From assembly GCF_016881065.1 (NCBI RefSeq), contig NZ_WXYN01000007.1:62001-126000 (forward strand): 64,000 bases of DNA. Reading direction: 5' to 3'. Position 1 is the stretch's first letter. Every line of letters begins with the position of its first letter. The notes under the pieces were generated by a model. That model worked only from the letters and a program-made list of their open reading frames with translations. It did no database searches and was not told where the DNA came from. The stretch comes from Planococcus soli. GTDB taxonomy: Bacteria; Bacillota; Bacilli; Bacillales_A; Planococcaceae. Shown here in pieces: positions 27,130-33,783 of this stretch. The position numbers were made by a program, and so were the translations under genes.

Positions 27130-27864
27130 TCAGATTTCGTAGCTCTTTCCTATTACAGCAAATTCGACTTCACCAGAGTAACTGGACTTTGCTGCCTGCA
27201 AAATTTCATCCAGCTCCCCGTACTGCGGCAGATGGGTCAGCAGCAATTGTTTGGCACCTGCACGTTCAGCCAGCTCCCCAGCCTGGCTGCCGCTTAAATG
27301 CCCTTGAATAATTCCGATGTATTTTTCGTAAAGATTCGATTCGGCAACAAGCAATTCTGCTCCTCGGGAAAAATCAACCAGCTCTTCTTTCCAGCTTGTA
27401 TCTGCCGTAAACACCGCGGTCCGGCCGTTGGCAGTGAATTTCATGGCCAGGCAGTACACCGGATGAACCGTTTCACAGAATGTCACTTGCCACGGACCCA
27501 GTTCAAGCGTTTCCGAAGCCTGAATGGCGCGCCCTTCCGTAACGCCTTTATAAGACAGCTTCTCGAACTCATCAGGATCCTTGTCATGGGCATGGATAAA
27601 CAATGGAGTATCCCATTCTTTCAACTGCATGCCTACCATAGCGGCATGCTGCAGTACGCCAATGTCAGCAATGTGGTCCGGATGATAATGGCTAATGATA
27701 ACAGCATCTAAATCTTGCAATTTTGTGTAATTCTGAACTGCCGCCAATACTCCGCTGCCGCAATCAATCAGACAGCGGAAACCGTCCTGCTCAATCAAAA
27801 AGGCCGAAGTTGCTTCGTTTTTATTGGGATAGCCGCCCCAAATGCCAATCGGTATGATTTTCAA
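27130..27864 (-). CDS. Metallo-beta-lactamase fold hydrolase, YhfI-like
   Basis: This 244-residue MBL protein carries HYHPDH at residues 59-64, the later histidine in ETVHPV and TADTSW with the metal-bridging aspartate. The C-terminal LLTHLPQYG stretch gives the last histidine. Overall it resembles B. subtilis YhfI and the ribonuclease Z-like branch. Activity as a nuclease, phosphodiesterase or lactonase cannot be decided. It is divergent from yflT. Confidence 0.88.
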   Translation of the reverse strand: MKIIPIGIWGGYPNKNEATSAFLIEQDGFRCLIDCGSGVLAAVQNYTKLQDLDAVIISHYHPDHIADIGVLQHAAMVGMQLKEWDTPLFIHAHDKDPDEFEKLSYKGVTEGRAIQASETLELGPWQVTFCETVHPVYCLAMKFTANGRTAVFTADTSWKEELVDFSRGAELLVAESNLYEKYIGIIQGHLSGSQAGELAERAGAKQLLLTHLPQYGELDEILQAAKSSYSGEVEFAVIGKSYEI

Positions 27865-27922
27865 AAAACCACTCCCTGTCTCTAATTTTCTTCAGTATAA
27901 CCGATTCTTTAAAGTTCCTGTT

Positions 27923-27948
27923 GTTTAATCCTCTACTCGTGGTGGTAT
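27923..27948 (+). promoter_or_regulatory. SigB promoter of the YflT-like gene
   Basis: A perfect GTTTAA (27923-27928), a 14-nt spacer and TGGTAT (5/6 to GGGTAT, 27943-27948) form a SigB promoter 40 nt before the start codon. The gene belongs to a family known in Bacillus as general stress proteins, which strengthens the assignment. Confidence 0.75.
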
Positions 27949-27987
27949 GCATAGAAGTAAGATAGAAATTTACTTGGAGGGATTACA

Positions 27988-28320
27988 TTGACTTTAAAAA
28001 TGACAGTTGAAAACGCAGTGCAAGCAAAAAAAGAAATCGAGAAATTAGAGACGCAAGGATACACGCACGATGATATTTATATTTTTGCGCATGATAAAAA
28101 ACGCAACAAGGACATTACAAAAGCCTTAGACACAGAAGAGGTTGGCGTGAAAGAACAAGGCTTCCTAAACAGCATGAAAAACATGACCAGCTCACGAGGC
28201 GACGAACTTCGTGCGAAACTGGCAGCTGCTGGGTTATCTGATCAGGAAGCTGAGCAGTACGAAGAAGAGCTTGATAAAGGCAAATTGGTTATTGTCGCGA
28301 ATAAAAACGTTAATAATTAA
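27988..28320 (+). CDS. General stress protein, YflT family
   Basis: This 110-residue soluble protein belongs to the heat-induced stress protein YflT family (GsmA/GS17M type). An alpha/beta N-terminal half with ETQGYTHDDIYIFAHD is followed by an acidic helical tail with DQEAEQYEEELDKGK. The function is unknown; in B. subtilis related genes are SigB dependent. The TTG at 27988 is chosen because GGAGG lies 7 nt upstream. A clear SigB promoter precedes it and a terminator follows. Confidence 0.88.
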   Translation: MTLKMTVENAVQAKKEIEKLETQGYTHDDIYIFAHDKKRNKDITKALDTEEVGVKEQGFLNSMKNMTSSRGDELRAKLAAAGLSDQEAEQYEEELDKGKLVIVANKNVNN

Positions 28321-28325
28321 TTTCC

Positions 28326-28358
28326 AAAGCATCACCTATATATTAGGTGATGCTTTTT
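28326..28358 (+). terminator. Terminator of the yflT-like gene
   Basis: AAAGCATCACCT and AGGTGATGCTTT arms enclose a 7-nt loop, followed by a T-run. Confidence 0.9.
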
Positions 28359-28566
28359 TATGCAAAAAACTTGACTTGGTTGTTATTATTTAATTATTCT
28401 AATATGTTATTTTTAACCAAATGCAAGCATAGGTATATTGTGTTATATATAGCATTAGAACCTTTTTTACGTTGTATCCCCTTTCAATTTTTGCTATATT
28501 TAGATAGGGATTTTTTAATTTTTAAAAAACTTATCCATGCATCAATTTGCATCAAGGGGGAACAAC

Positions 28567-29622
28567 ATGAAAAGTTTAAAAATGGGGAGCGCCTTTGTCG
28601 GCATTATTGTCGGTGCCGGATTTGCTTCTGGCCAGGAAATTTTACAGTATTTCACCAGCTTCGGCTATATGGGGACAGCCGCAGCCATTCTTGCAACCGC
28701 TTTATTTGCGTATCTGGGGATGAGCTTGACCCGACTGGGAAGCCGTATGAAAACCACTTCACATAAAGAAGCTGTTTTTGGCATTAGCGGGAAGATAATT
28801 GGGACTATCGTTGATTATATTATCATCCTTACTTTATTCGGCGTGGGAGTCGTAATGATTGCTGGAGCAGGTTCTATCTTTTCACAGCAATTTAATTTGC
28901 CGGCACCGCTGGGCAGTACGGTTATGGTCATTCTGGTCGTTTTGACCATTATGATGAACGTCCAAAAAGTTATTGCCATTATCGGCAGCATTACACCGTT
29001 TCTGATCATCGCAGTTATCGGTCTGGCTGTTTACAGTTTGATAACGATGGATTCCACGTTTGCATCCTTGAATCCAATCGCCAACGAACAAACGTCGACT
29101 TTGCCAAACTGGTTCCTGTCTGCGATCAATTATGTGTCATTCAACATCGCAGTCGGTGCTTCAATGGCCATCGTCATGGGTGGAACGGAAAAAGACGAGA
29201 AAGTTGCTGCACGCGGAGGTTTGATCGGCGGCTTGATTCTCGGAGGCCTGATTATTCTGAGCCACTTGGCGATTTTCTCCAAAGTGGATGTTGTCGGCAG
29301 TGCAGAAATGCCATTGCTGCAAATTGCCGATGACATTTCACCGGTTCTCGGGGTCTTTATGTCGGTCATCCTTTTCGGCATGATTTACAATACGGCAGTC
29401 AGTATGCTGTTTTCGTTTTCGGCACGCTTTGTCGTAATGGGCACAAAAAAATTCCGCATATTTGTCATCATCGTTGGAGTTGTCGCTTACATCTTAAGTT
29501 TTGTCGGATTTACCGAACTCGTAAGTCTGTTTTATCCAATCGTTGGCTACCTCGGCTTCTTCCTAGTTGGAGCGTTAATTTTTGCCGACATCCGAAAACC
29601 GCATAAAAAGAAGCATTCCTAA
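28567..29622 (+). CDS. YkvI family membrane transporter (LeuT-fold)
   Basis: This 351-residue protein has about 10 hydrophobic segments. The first carries GAGFASGQEILQYF, the broken-helix motif of YkvI/branched-chain carrier-like secondary transporters of the APC superfamily. The substrate is unknown. The ATG at 28567 follows AAGGGGGAAC; an ATG 30 nt earlier has no site. A 200-nt AT-rich leader separates it from yflT. The DUF3219 gene (ykvR) lies 1.4 kb downstream. Confidence 0.87.
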   Translation: MKSLKMGSAFVGIIVGAGFASGQEILQYFTSFGYMGTAAAILATALFAYLGMSLTRLGSRMKTTSHKEAVFGISGKIIGTIVDYIIILTLFGVGVVMIAGAGSIFSQQFNLPAPLGSTVMVILVVLTIMMNVQKVIAIIGSITPFLIIAVIGLAVYSLITMDSTFASLNPIANEQTSTLPNWFLSAINYVSFNIAVGASMAIVMGGTEKDEKVAARGGLIGGLILGGLIILSHLAIFSKVDVVGSAEMPLLQIADDISPVLGVFMSVILFGMIYNTAVSMLFSFSARFVVMGTKKFRIFVIIVGVVAYILSFVGFTELVSLFYPIVGYLGFFLVGALIFADIRKPHKKKHS

Positions 29623-29645
29623 GCGGGTTTTACCCGCTGACAACC

Positions 29646-29686
29646 AAGCCGCCAAAGCCTGCTGCACTGCTTTGGCGGCTTTTTTA
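29646..29686 (+). terminator. Terminator of the ykvI-like gene
   Basis: AAGCCGCCAAAGC and GCTTTGGCGGCTT form a 13-bp stem with a 10-nt loop and T-run. A smaller hairpin (AGCGGGT/ACCCGCT) overlaps the stop codon. Confidence 0.9.
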
Positions 29687-29700
29687 TGGTACCGTTAATT

Positions 29701-29880
29701 TAGAAAAGTGGAAGCGGCCATGTAGATTCGTCAGGCATAAGCCACTCTGGCGAAGCGGCATGTTTTCAGCCGCACAGCCAGAGTGGCTTATGACCCCGAG
29801 AATCTGGCCGCTGAAGTCTGGACAAAGAAAAGCCGAAGCGGTCCAAGATAATCTGGCCGCTGGATTCTGGACAAAGAAAA
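29701..29880. repeat. Dispersed hairpin-rich repeat, locus B
   Basis: The core is a perfect 16-bp inverted repeat, CATAAGCCACTCTGGC at 29736-29751 and its complement at 29777-29792. An inner GCGGC/GCCGC stem (29755-29759, 29769-29773) lies in the loop. Two copies of CTGGACAAAGAAAA follow. The same 16-mer occurs unchanged in locus C (47735-47750), and other words are shared with locus A. The block lies between the ykvI terminator and the ribosome site of the next gene. Confidence 0.85.
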
Positions 29881-29882
29881 TC

Positions 29883-29895
29883 GGAGGGAGCCTCC
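29883..29895 (+). promoter_or_regulatory. Hairpin covering the Shine-Dalgarno of the gene at 29898
   Basis: GGAGG-GAG-CCTCC is a perfect 5-bp inverted repeat with a 3-nt loop. Its left arm is the only good ribosome-binding site for the ATG at 29898, so the folded mRNA would hide it. Confidence 0.5.
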
Positions 29896-29897
29896 TT

Positions 29898-31064
29898 ATG
29901 AATCAGTTTATCAAAACACCGGAACAACAAGCATTAATCGATCAACTTCGTGCTCTGCAGCCCGCTTTCCAGGCGCGCGAGCCGGAACTGGATGTACGCG
30001 ATTCCTTCCCTTTTGAAAATATCAAAGATCTGAAACAACTGGACTATCATACCCTTACCTTGCCGCAGGAACATGGCGGCCAAGGATTCGGGCTGTATGA
30101 ATATGTATTGGCACAGGAAGCCATCGCTGAAGGGTCTGGAGCAACCGCACTTTCAATCGGCTGGCATGTCGGCATTGTTCTGGAATACGCTGAAAATCGC
30201 CATTGGCAGCCTCAATCCGCTGATTGGCTGATGGCAGAGATTGCAAATGGCGCACTCATCAACACGGCAGCAACAGAAGCCAATGCCGGCAGCCCAGCCC
30301 GAGGCGCCTTGCCGCAGACCACCGCTATCGCTGATGGAAATCACTATATCGTCTCTGGCGAAAAAACTTATACTTCCATGGCCCCCGCACTCGATTATAT
30401 TTTCGTGACCGCGGCAACAGAAACGGATGAAGTCATCACCGTTATCATTCCGCGCCACGCCGAGGGAGTGTCGATCGACGAAACTTGGGACATGCTCGCT
30501 ATGAGAGGTACTGCAAGTCACACACTGGTTCTCGACAGCGTTCGGATTCCAAACACCCATATTTTAAAACCAGCCGGAGTCACGGCTGCTGCTAAAGGCT
30601 GGCTGCTTCATATTCCCGCCTGCTATATTGGAATTGCTTCGGCTGCACGAGCCTATGCAGTCGAATTCGCCGCCAACTACAGTCCGGCATCTCTCGACAA
30701 GCCAATTGCAGAGACACCCCCCATCCAGCAGACCATTGGTGAAATGGAACTTCAGCTCGCCACTGCCCGCCATCTTCTATATGGCACTGTAGAACGTTAT
30801 GTGCACGCTGCCAACAAAGCGGAAATGGAAGAAGCTTTGAATATCACGAAAATAGCCGTTACTCAAGCAGCGATGGAGATTGTTGACAAGGCCATGAAAA
30901 TCGTTGGCTCCCGTGCCCTTTCCGAAGAAAATCCGATGCATCGCCATTACCTCAACGTTCGTGCAGGGCTCTACAATCCGCCGATGGAAGACATGGTCAA
31001 GGCCCAATTGGCGGCGCAGGCAATCAATGAATTTACACAACATTCAAAAACAGAGGTGAAATAA
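29898..31064 (+). CDS. Acyl-CoA dehydrogenase-fold flavoprotein lacking the usual catalytic motif
   Basis: This 388-residue protein has the acyl-CoA dehydrogenase fold: N-terminal helices, the beta domain with VSGEKTYTSMAP and a MRGTASHTLVLDSV segment, then C-terminal helices. The YEGT-type motif that supplies the catalytic glutamate is absent, and NVRAGLYNPPMED stands at that position. This is as in YdbM-like and DszC/SfnC-type flavin monooxygenases, so true dehydrogenase activity is doubtful. It uses the ATG at 29898; translation from further upstream would read through repeat DNA. The next gene starts 4 nt after its stop. Confidence 0.87.
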   Translation: MNQFIKTPEQQALIDQLRALQPAFQAREPELDVRDSFPFENIKDLKQLDYHTLTLPQEHGGQGFGLYEYVLAQEAIAEGSGATALSIGWHVGIVLEYAENRHWQPQSADWLMAEIANGALINTAATEANAGSPARGALPQTTAIADGNHYIVSGEKTYTSMAPALDYIFVTAATETDEVITVIIPRHAEGVSIDETWDMLAMRGTASHTLVLDSVRIPNTHILKPAGVTAAAKGWLLHIPACYIGIASAARAYAVEFAANYSPASLDKPIAETPPIQQTIGEMELQLATARHLLYGTVERYVHAANKAEMEEALNITKIAVTQAAMEIVDKAMKIVGSRALSEENPMHRHYLNVRAGLYNPPMEDMVKAQLAAQAINEFTQHSKTEVK

Positions 31065-31067
31065 GCG

Positions 31068-31367
31068 ATGGAAACAACCGTCTGGATCAACGATACCGAA
31101 ATACATGCTTTTAATTTCACAAAAGAATTGAGTAAACAACCCAATTCTCAACAGCGAAAAAGAAAAATCTCATTCGACTTTAAAGTGACCAGCGAAGAAT
31201 ACCATGATATTGCGGTACTGCTGTATGAAATGAATTTCCGAATCCGGGTTCCAGCGCAAAAACTGGAATTCGAGGCTTCCATTTCTAATTATTCTACTTC
31301 TATCACCGACTTGTACAAGCCAGGCCAAGTAGCTGATTATTACTTGGAATTAGTGGAGCAGGCTTAG
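31068..31367 (+). CDS. DUF3219 family protein (YkvR-like)
   Basis: This 99-residue protein matches B. subtilis YkvR: beta-rich, with KRKISFDFKVTSEEYHD, AVLLYEMNF and the C-terminal NYSTSITDLYKPGQV. The function is unknown and the protein is soluble. It lies 3 nt after the flavoprotein gene with an AGAGGTG site, so the two form an operon. Confidence 0.88.
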   Translation: METTVWINDTEIHAFNFTKELSKQPNSQQRKRKISFDFKVTSEEYHDIAVLLYEMNFRIRVPAQKLEFEASISNYSTSITDLYKPGQVADYYLELVEQA

Positions 31368-31429
31368 ATGGGTTATTGTGTAAAAAAAAAACGGCTGCGA
31401 TTTCAGAGCCGTAGGATGCAATCCATGAC

Positions 31430-31471
31430 AAAAGAAGTCCGAAACCTCGTACAGGTCTCGGACTTCTTTTT
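31430..31471. terminator. Bidirectional terminator between ykvR-like and DUF3006 genes
   Basis: AAAAGAAGTCCGA and TCGGACTTCTTTT arms with further pairing of ACCT and AGGT form a long stem. The T-run overlaps the DUF3006 stop codon. Confidence 0.88.
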
Positions 31472-31730
31472 AATTCCGCTTAAAGCGGCTGCCTTTTTTC
31501 TTCGTCCGCAGCCTGGCCATGAGCTCTTCTGCTCGCCTCTTTTTCATCAGGCTTGTTTCCTCATCCAAAGTGACTGCCAGTTGACCGTTTTCAGCATCAA
31601 TGGTAAACCAGGAATTGATCCGGCTTCCTTCTGGCAAGCGATTGGCGGGCAAGACCAATTCGACCCCTTCTTCTTCCACTAAAATGACTGCATAAATGTC
31701 GTCTTCAATCCGATCCAGAATCCCTTTCAT
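31470..31730 (-). CDS. DUF3006 family protein
   Basis: This 86-residue protein has an N-terminal beta domain (RIEDDIYAVILVEEEG) and a basic helical tail (MKKRRAEELMARL). DUF3006 proteins are typically encoded next to ComEC-like MBL proteins, as here, where it starts 4 nt after the MBL gene. The role is unknown; it may bind the MBL protein or nucleic acid. A GAGGG site lies upstream of the ATG. Confidence 0.85.
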   Translation of the reverse strand: MKGILDRIEDDIYAVILVEEEGVELVLPANRLPEGSRINSWFTIDAENGQLAVTLDEETSLMKKRRAEELMARLRTKKKGSRFKRN

Positions 31731-31734
31731 CGCC

Positions 31735-32865
31735 TTACCCTCCTATGCATGCCAGACCCTGATCTTGAATATCATTCAGAGTTGCCTGGCCAATTCCTTT
31801 AACATCAAGCAATTCTTCCAAACTTTCAAACGGCCGCTGGTTGATGATGGACTGCGCATAAACTTCACCTATTCCTGTAATCTCCTGCAATTCCGCTGAA
31901 GAAGCTATATTCAGATCGATGCAACGGTTCTCACCTTCAGTTGGAACCCCTTCCTGCTGTGTTTCCACACTGTAGGACTGGCCATCTGTTTCAACCAGGA
32001 TAGTGCCATTGACATCTGTTCCGAACACTTCTGCCCCTGCATTTTCTGCAGCTGCAATCACTTCTGCATGCGGATGTCCGTAAGAATTGTCAGCACCCGC
32101 ACTGTAAATCGCCACTTCAGGAGCTACTGCCTTTAAAAAAGCAGGGCTTGTCGATGTGTTGGAACCGTGATGCCCCAAATGCAGAATTTCCGCTTCGAGT
32201 TCCATGCCGCTGTCGATCATTTCCTGTTCCTCTTTAACACCCGCATCCCCTGTGAAAACAAAACGGACGTCGCCATAGGTCATTCTCAATGATACCGACT
32301 CTTCATTTGCCGCACCCGTAATTTCGTCCGGGTACAGCACTTCGATCTGCATGGAGCCTACATCAAAATGGTCTCCGCTTCTAGGTTCCACATAATCCGT
32401 GCCGCTCGCTTCAATAGCTTGCAGAGCATTAAGGAATGTATTGGAGCTGCTTGTGTTGCCGGACATCCATACTTCTGCAACCTCAAATTCGCCGACAACC
32501 TGTGCCAGCTGCCCAATATGGTCTGCATCCGGGTGGGTACCGACGACAATATCAATGTCCTGAATGCCCTGCTGCTTCAAGTAATCCACTGCTTCTGACG
32601 AATTCCAATTGCCTGTGTCGATCAGCATCGTAAACCCTTCAAATTCAAGCAACGTGGAATCCCCTTGTCCGACATCAATATAATGCACTGTCAAACCATC
32701 CTGGCTAACTTCTTCTGCAGCGGGTTCTTCCGCTTGCGACTGGTCATTTTTTTGATCTGTTTTTTCATTATTGCGTTCTTCCTCCGGCTGTACGGCTATT
32801 TGCGTACAAGCTGCAAGCAGCACAAAAACAAGGACTGCCAATATGGTCCATATGATCTTTTTCAA
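31735..32865 (-). CDS. Lipoprotein with ComEC/Rec2-type MBL domain and C-terminal HhH domain
   Basis: This 376-residue surface protein has a lipoprotein signal with lipobox LLAAC (Cys20) and a charged linker. The MBL domain carries HPDADH and LGHHGSNTSTS, typical of ComEC C-terminal nucleases. A ComEA-type helix-hairpin-helix domain with EITGIGEVYAQ and DVKGIGQATL fills the last 55 residues. It could degrade DNA outside the membrane, by analogy with the ComEC nuclease domain. No membrane channel part is present. It forms an operon with the DUF3006 gene. Confidence 0.9.
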   Translation of the reverse strand: MKKIIWTILAVLVFVLLAACTQIAVQPEEERNNEKTDQKNDQSQAEEPAAEEVSQDGLTVHYIDVGQGDSTLLEFEGFTMLIDTGNWNSSEAVDYLKQQGIQDIDIVVGTHPDADHIGQLAQVVGEFEVAEVWMSGNTSSSNTFLNALQAIEASGTDYVEPRSGDHFDVGSMQIEVLYPDEITGAANEESVSLRMTYGDVRFVFTGDAGVKEEQEMIDSGMELEAEILHLGHHGSNTSTSPAFLKAVAPEVAIYSAGADNSYGHPHAEVIAAAENAGAEVFGTDVNGTILVETDGQSYSVETQQEGVPTEGENRCIDLNIASSAELQEITGIGEVYAQSIINQRPFESLEELLDVKGIGQATLNDIQDQGLACIGG

Positions 32866-32915
32866 AAACTCACTCCTCTATCTCCAGTGAATTTTACCAC
32901 AAGCAAATCGAAATG

Positions 32916-32948
32916 AAAAAGCAGGCCAAGGAAAATCCCTTGGCCTGC
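32916..32948 (-). terminator. Terminator of the glycogen/SDR transcript
   Basis: GCAGGCCAAGG and CCTTGGCCTGC form an 11-bp stem with a T-run on the minus strand, just after the SDR stop codon at 32955. Confidence 0.9.
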
Positions 32949-32954
32949 TGCCAT

Positions 32955-33764
32955 TTACGTAGACATGTAGTCGCCGCCGTTCATATGCAGAAACTGGCCC
33001 GTCATATACGAGTTCTGCGGATCGGCCAGAAACACATATGCTTTCACCAGCTCATATGGCTGTCCCGGACGCCCTGCCGGAACATCTTCACCAAAACCTT
33101 CGGCCACATCCGGATTTAAATCACCGAAAGTTTTGGTGATTAAGGGAGTCCAAATTGGGCCTGGCGCAATTCCATTCACTGCAATTTCCTCCCGCACTAA
33201 ACGCCTTGCCAACGAACGGGTCATGGCCACCATTGCACCATTGGCTCCTGCATAATCAATCAGATCCGAATGGCCGCGGTAAGCGTTAATGGAGGCTGTA
33301 TTGATAATCCGCGAACCTTTTTTCAAATGCGGCAAGGCTGCCCGTGTTAAATAAAACATGGCAAATGCCTTAATTTCGAACGTTTTCAGCATCTGCTCAT
33401 CCGTAATATCCAAAGGGGAAGTTTGGGGATATTGGTAGCCGGCATTGTTGACTACTATATCTACCTGCCCAAATTCTGCTAACGTAAATTGGACCAGTTG
33501 GTCGCAATTCTCCGATTTCCCCAAGTCACCGCTTAGCGCTTTGGCTTTGCCGCCATAGCTTTCAATCAGCTGAATGGTTTTTTGTGCGCCTTCGTCGTCA
33601 CCGAGATATCCGATGACAACTTTTGCACCTTCCTTAGCATAAGCAATTGCCACCGCCTGGCCAATGCCGCTGCTGGCACCCGTGACAATAGCCACTTTCC
33701 CGACGAGTACCCCACTGGCTTTATAGTCTTTCAAATCAGTGTTGTCGAATTCTTTATCTGCCAT
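32955..33764 (-). CDS. SDR family protein with Asn in place of the catalytic Lys
   Basis: This 269-residue protein looks like the YhdF/YghA-type SDR with a short N-terminal extension. The cofactor site TGASSGIG is at 28-35, NNAG near 106-109, the catalytic serine at 158 and tyrosine at 171. The YxxxK lysine is replaced by Asn175 (YAGAN), codon AAT at 33240-33242. Lys to Asn needs one base change. Lysine is needed for proton relay and cofactor binding in classical SDRs, so activity may be altered or lost. It begins 19 nt after glgP and probably shares the glycogen mRNA. Confidence 0.88.
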   Translation of the reverse strand: MADKEFDNTDLKDYKASGVLVGKVAIVTGASSGIGQAVAIAYAKEGAKVVIGYLGDDEGAQKTIQLIESYGGKAKALSGDLGKSENCDQLVQFTLAEFGQVDIVVNNAGYQYPQTSPLDITDEQMLKTFEIKAFAMFYLTRAALPHLKKGSRIINTASINAYRGHSDLIDYAGANGAMVAMTRSLARRLVREEIAVNGIAPGPIWTPLITKTFGDLNPDVAEGFGEDVPAGRPGQPYELVKAYVFLADPQNSYMTGQFLHMNGGDYMST

Positions 33765-33783
33765 ATTCCCACCCTTTCAACTT

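Noticed and set aside
29760-29897. N-terminal extension of the acyl-CoA-dehydrogenase-fold protein
   Set aside because: It is translated repeat DNA; the good ribosome site serves the ATG at 29898.
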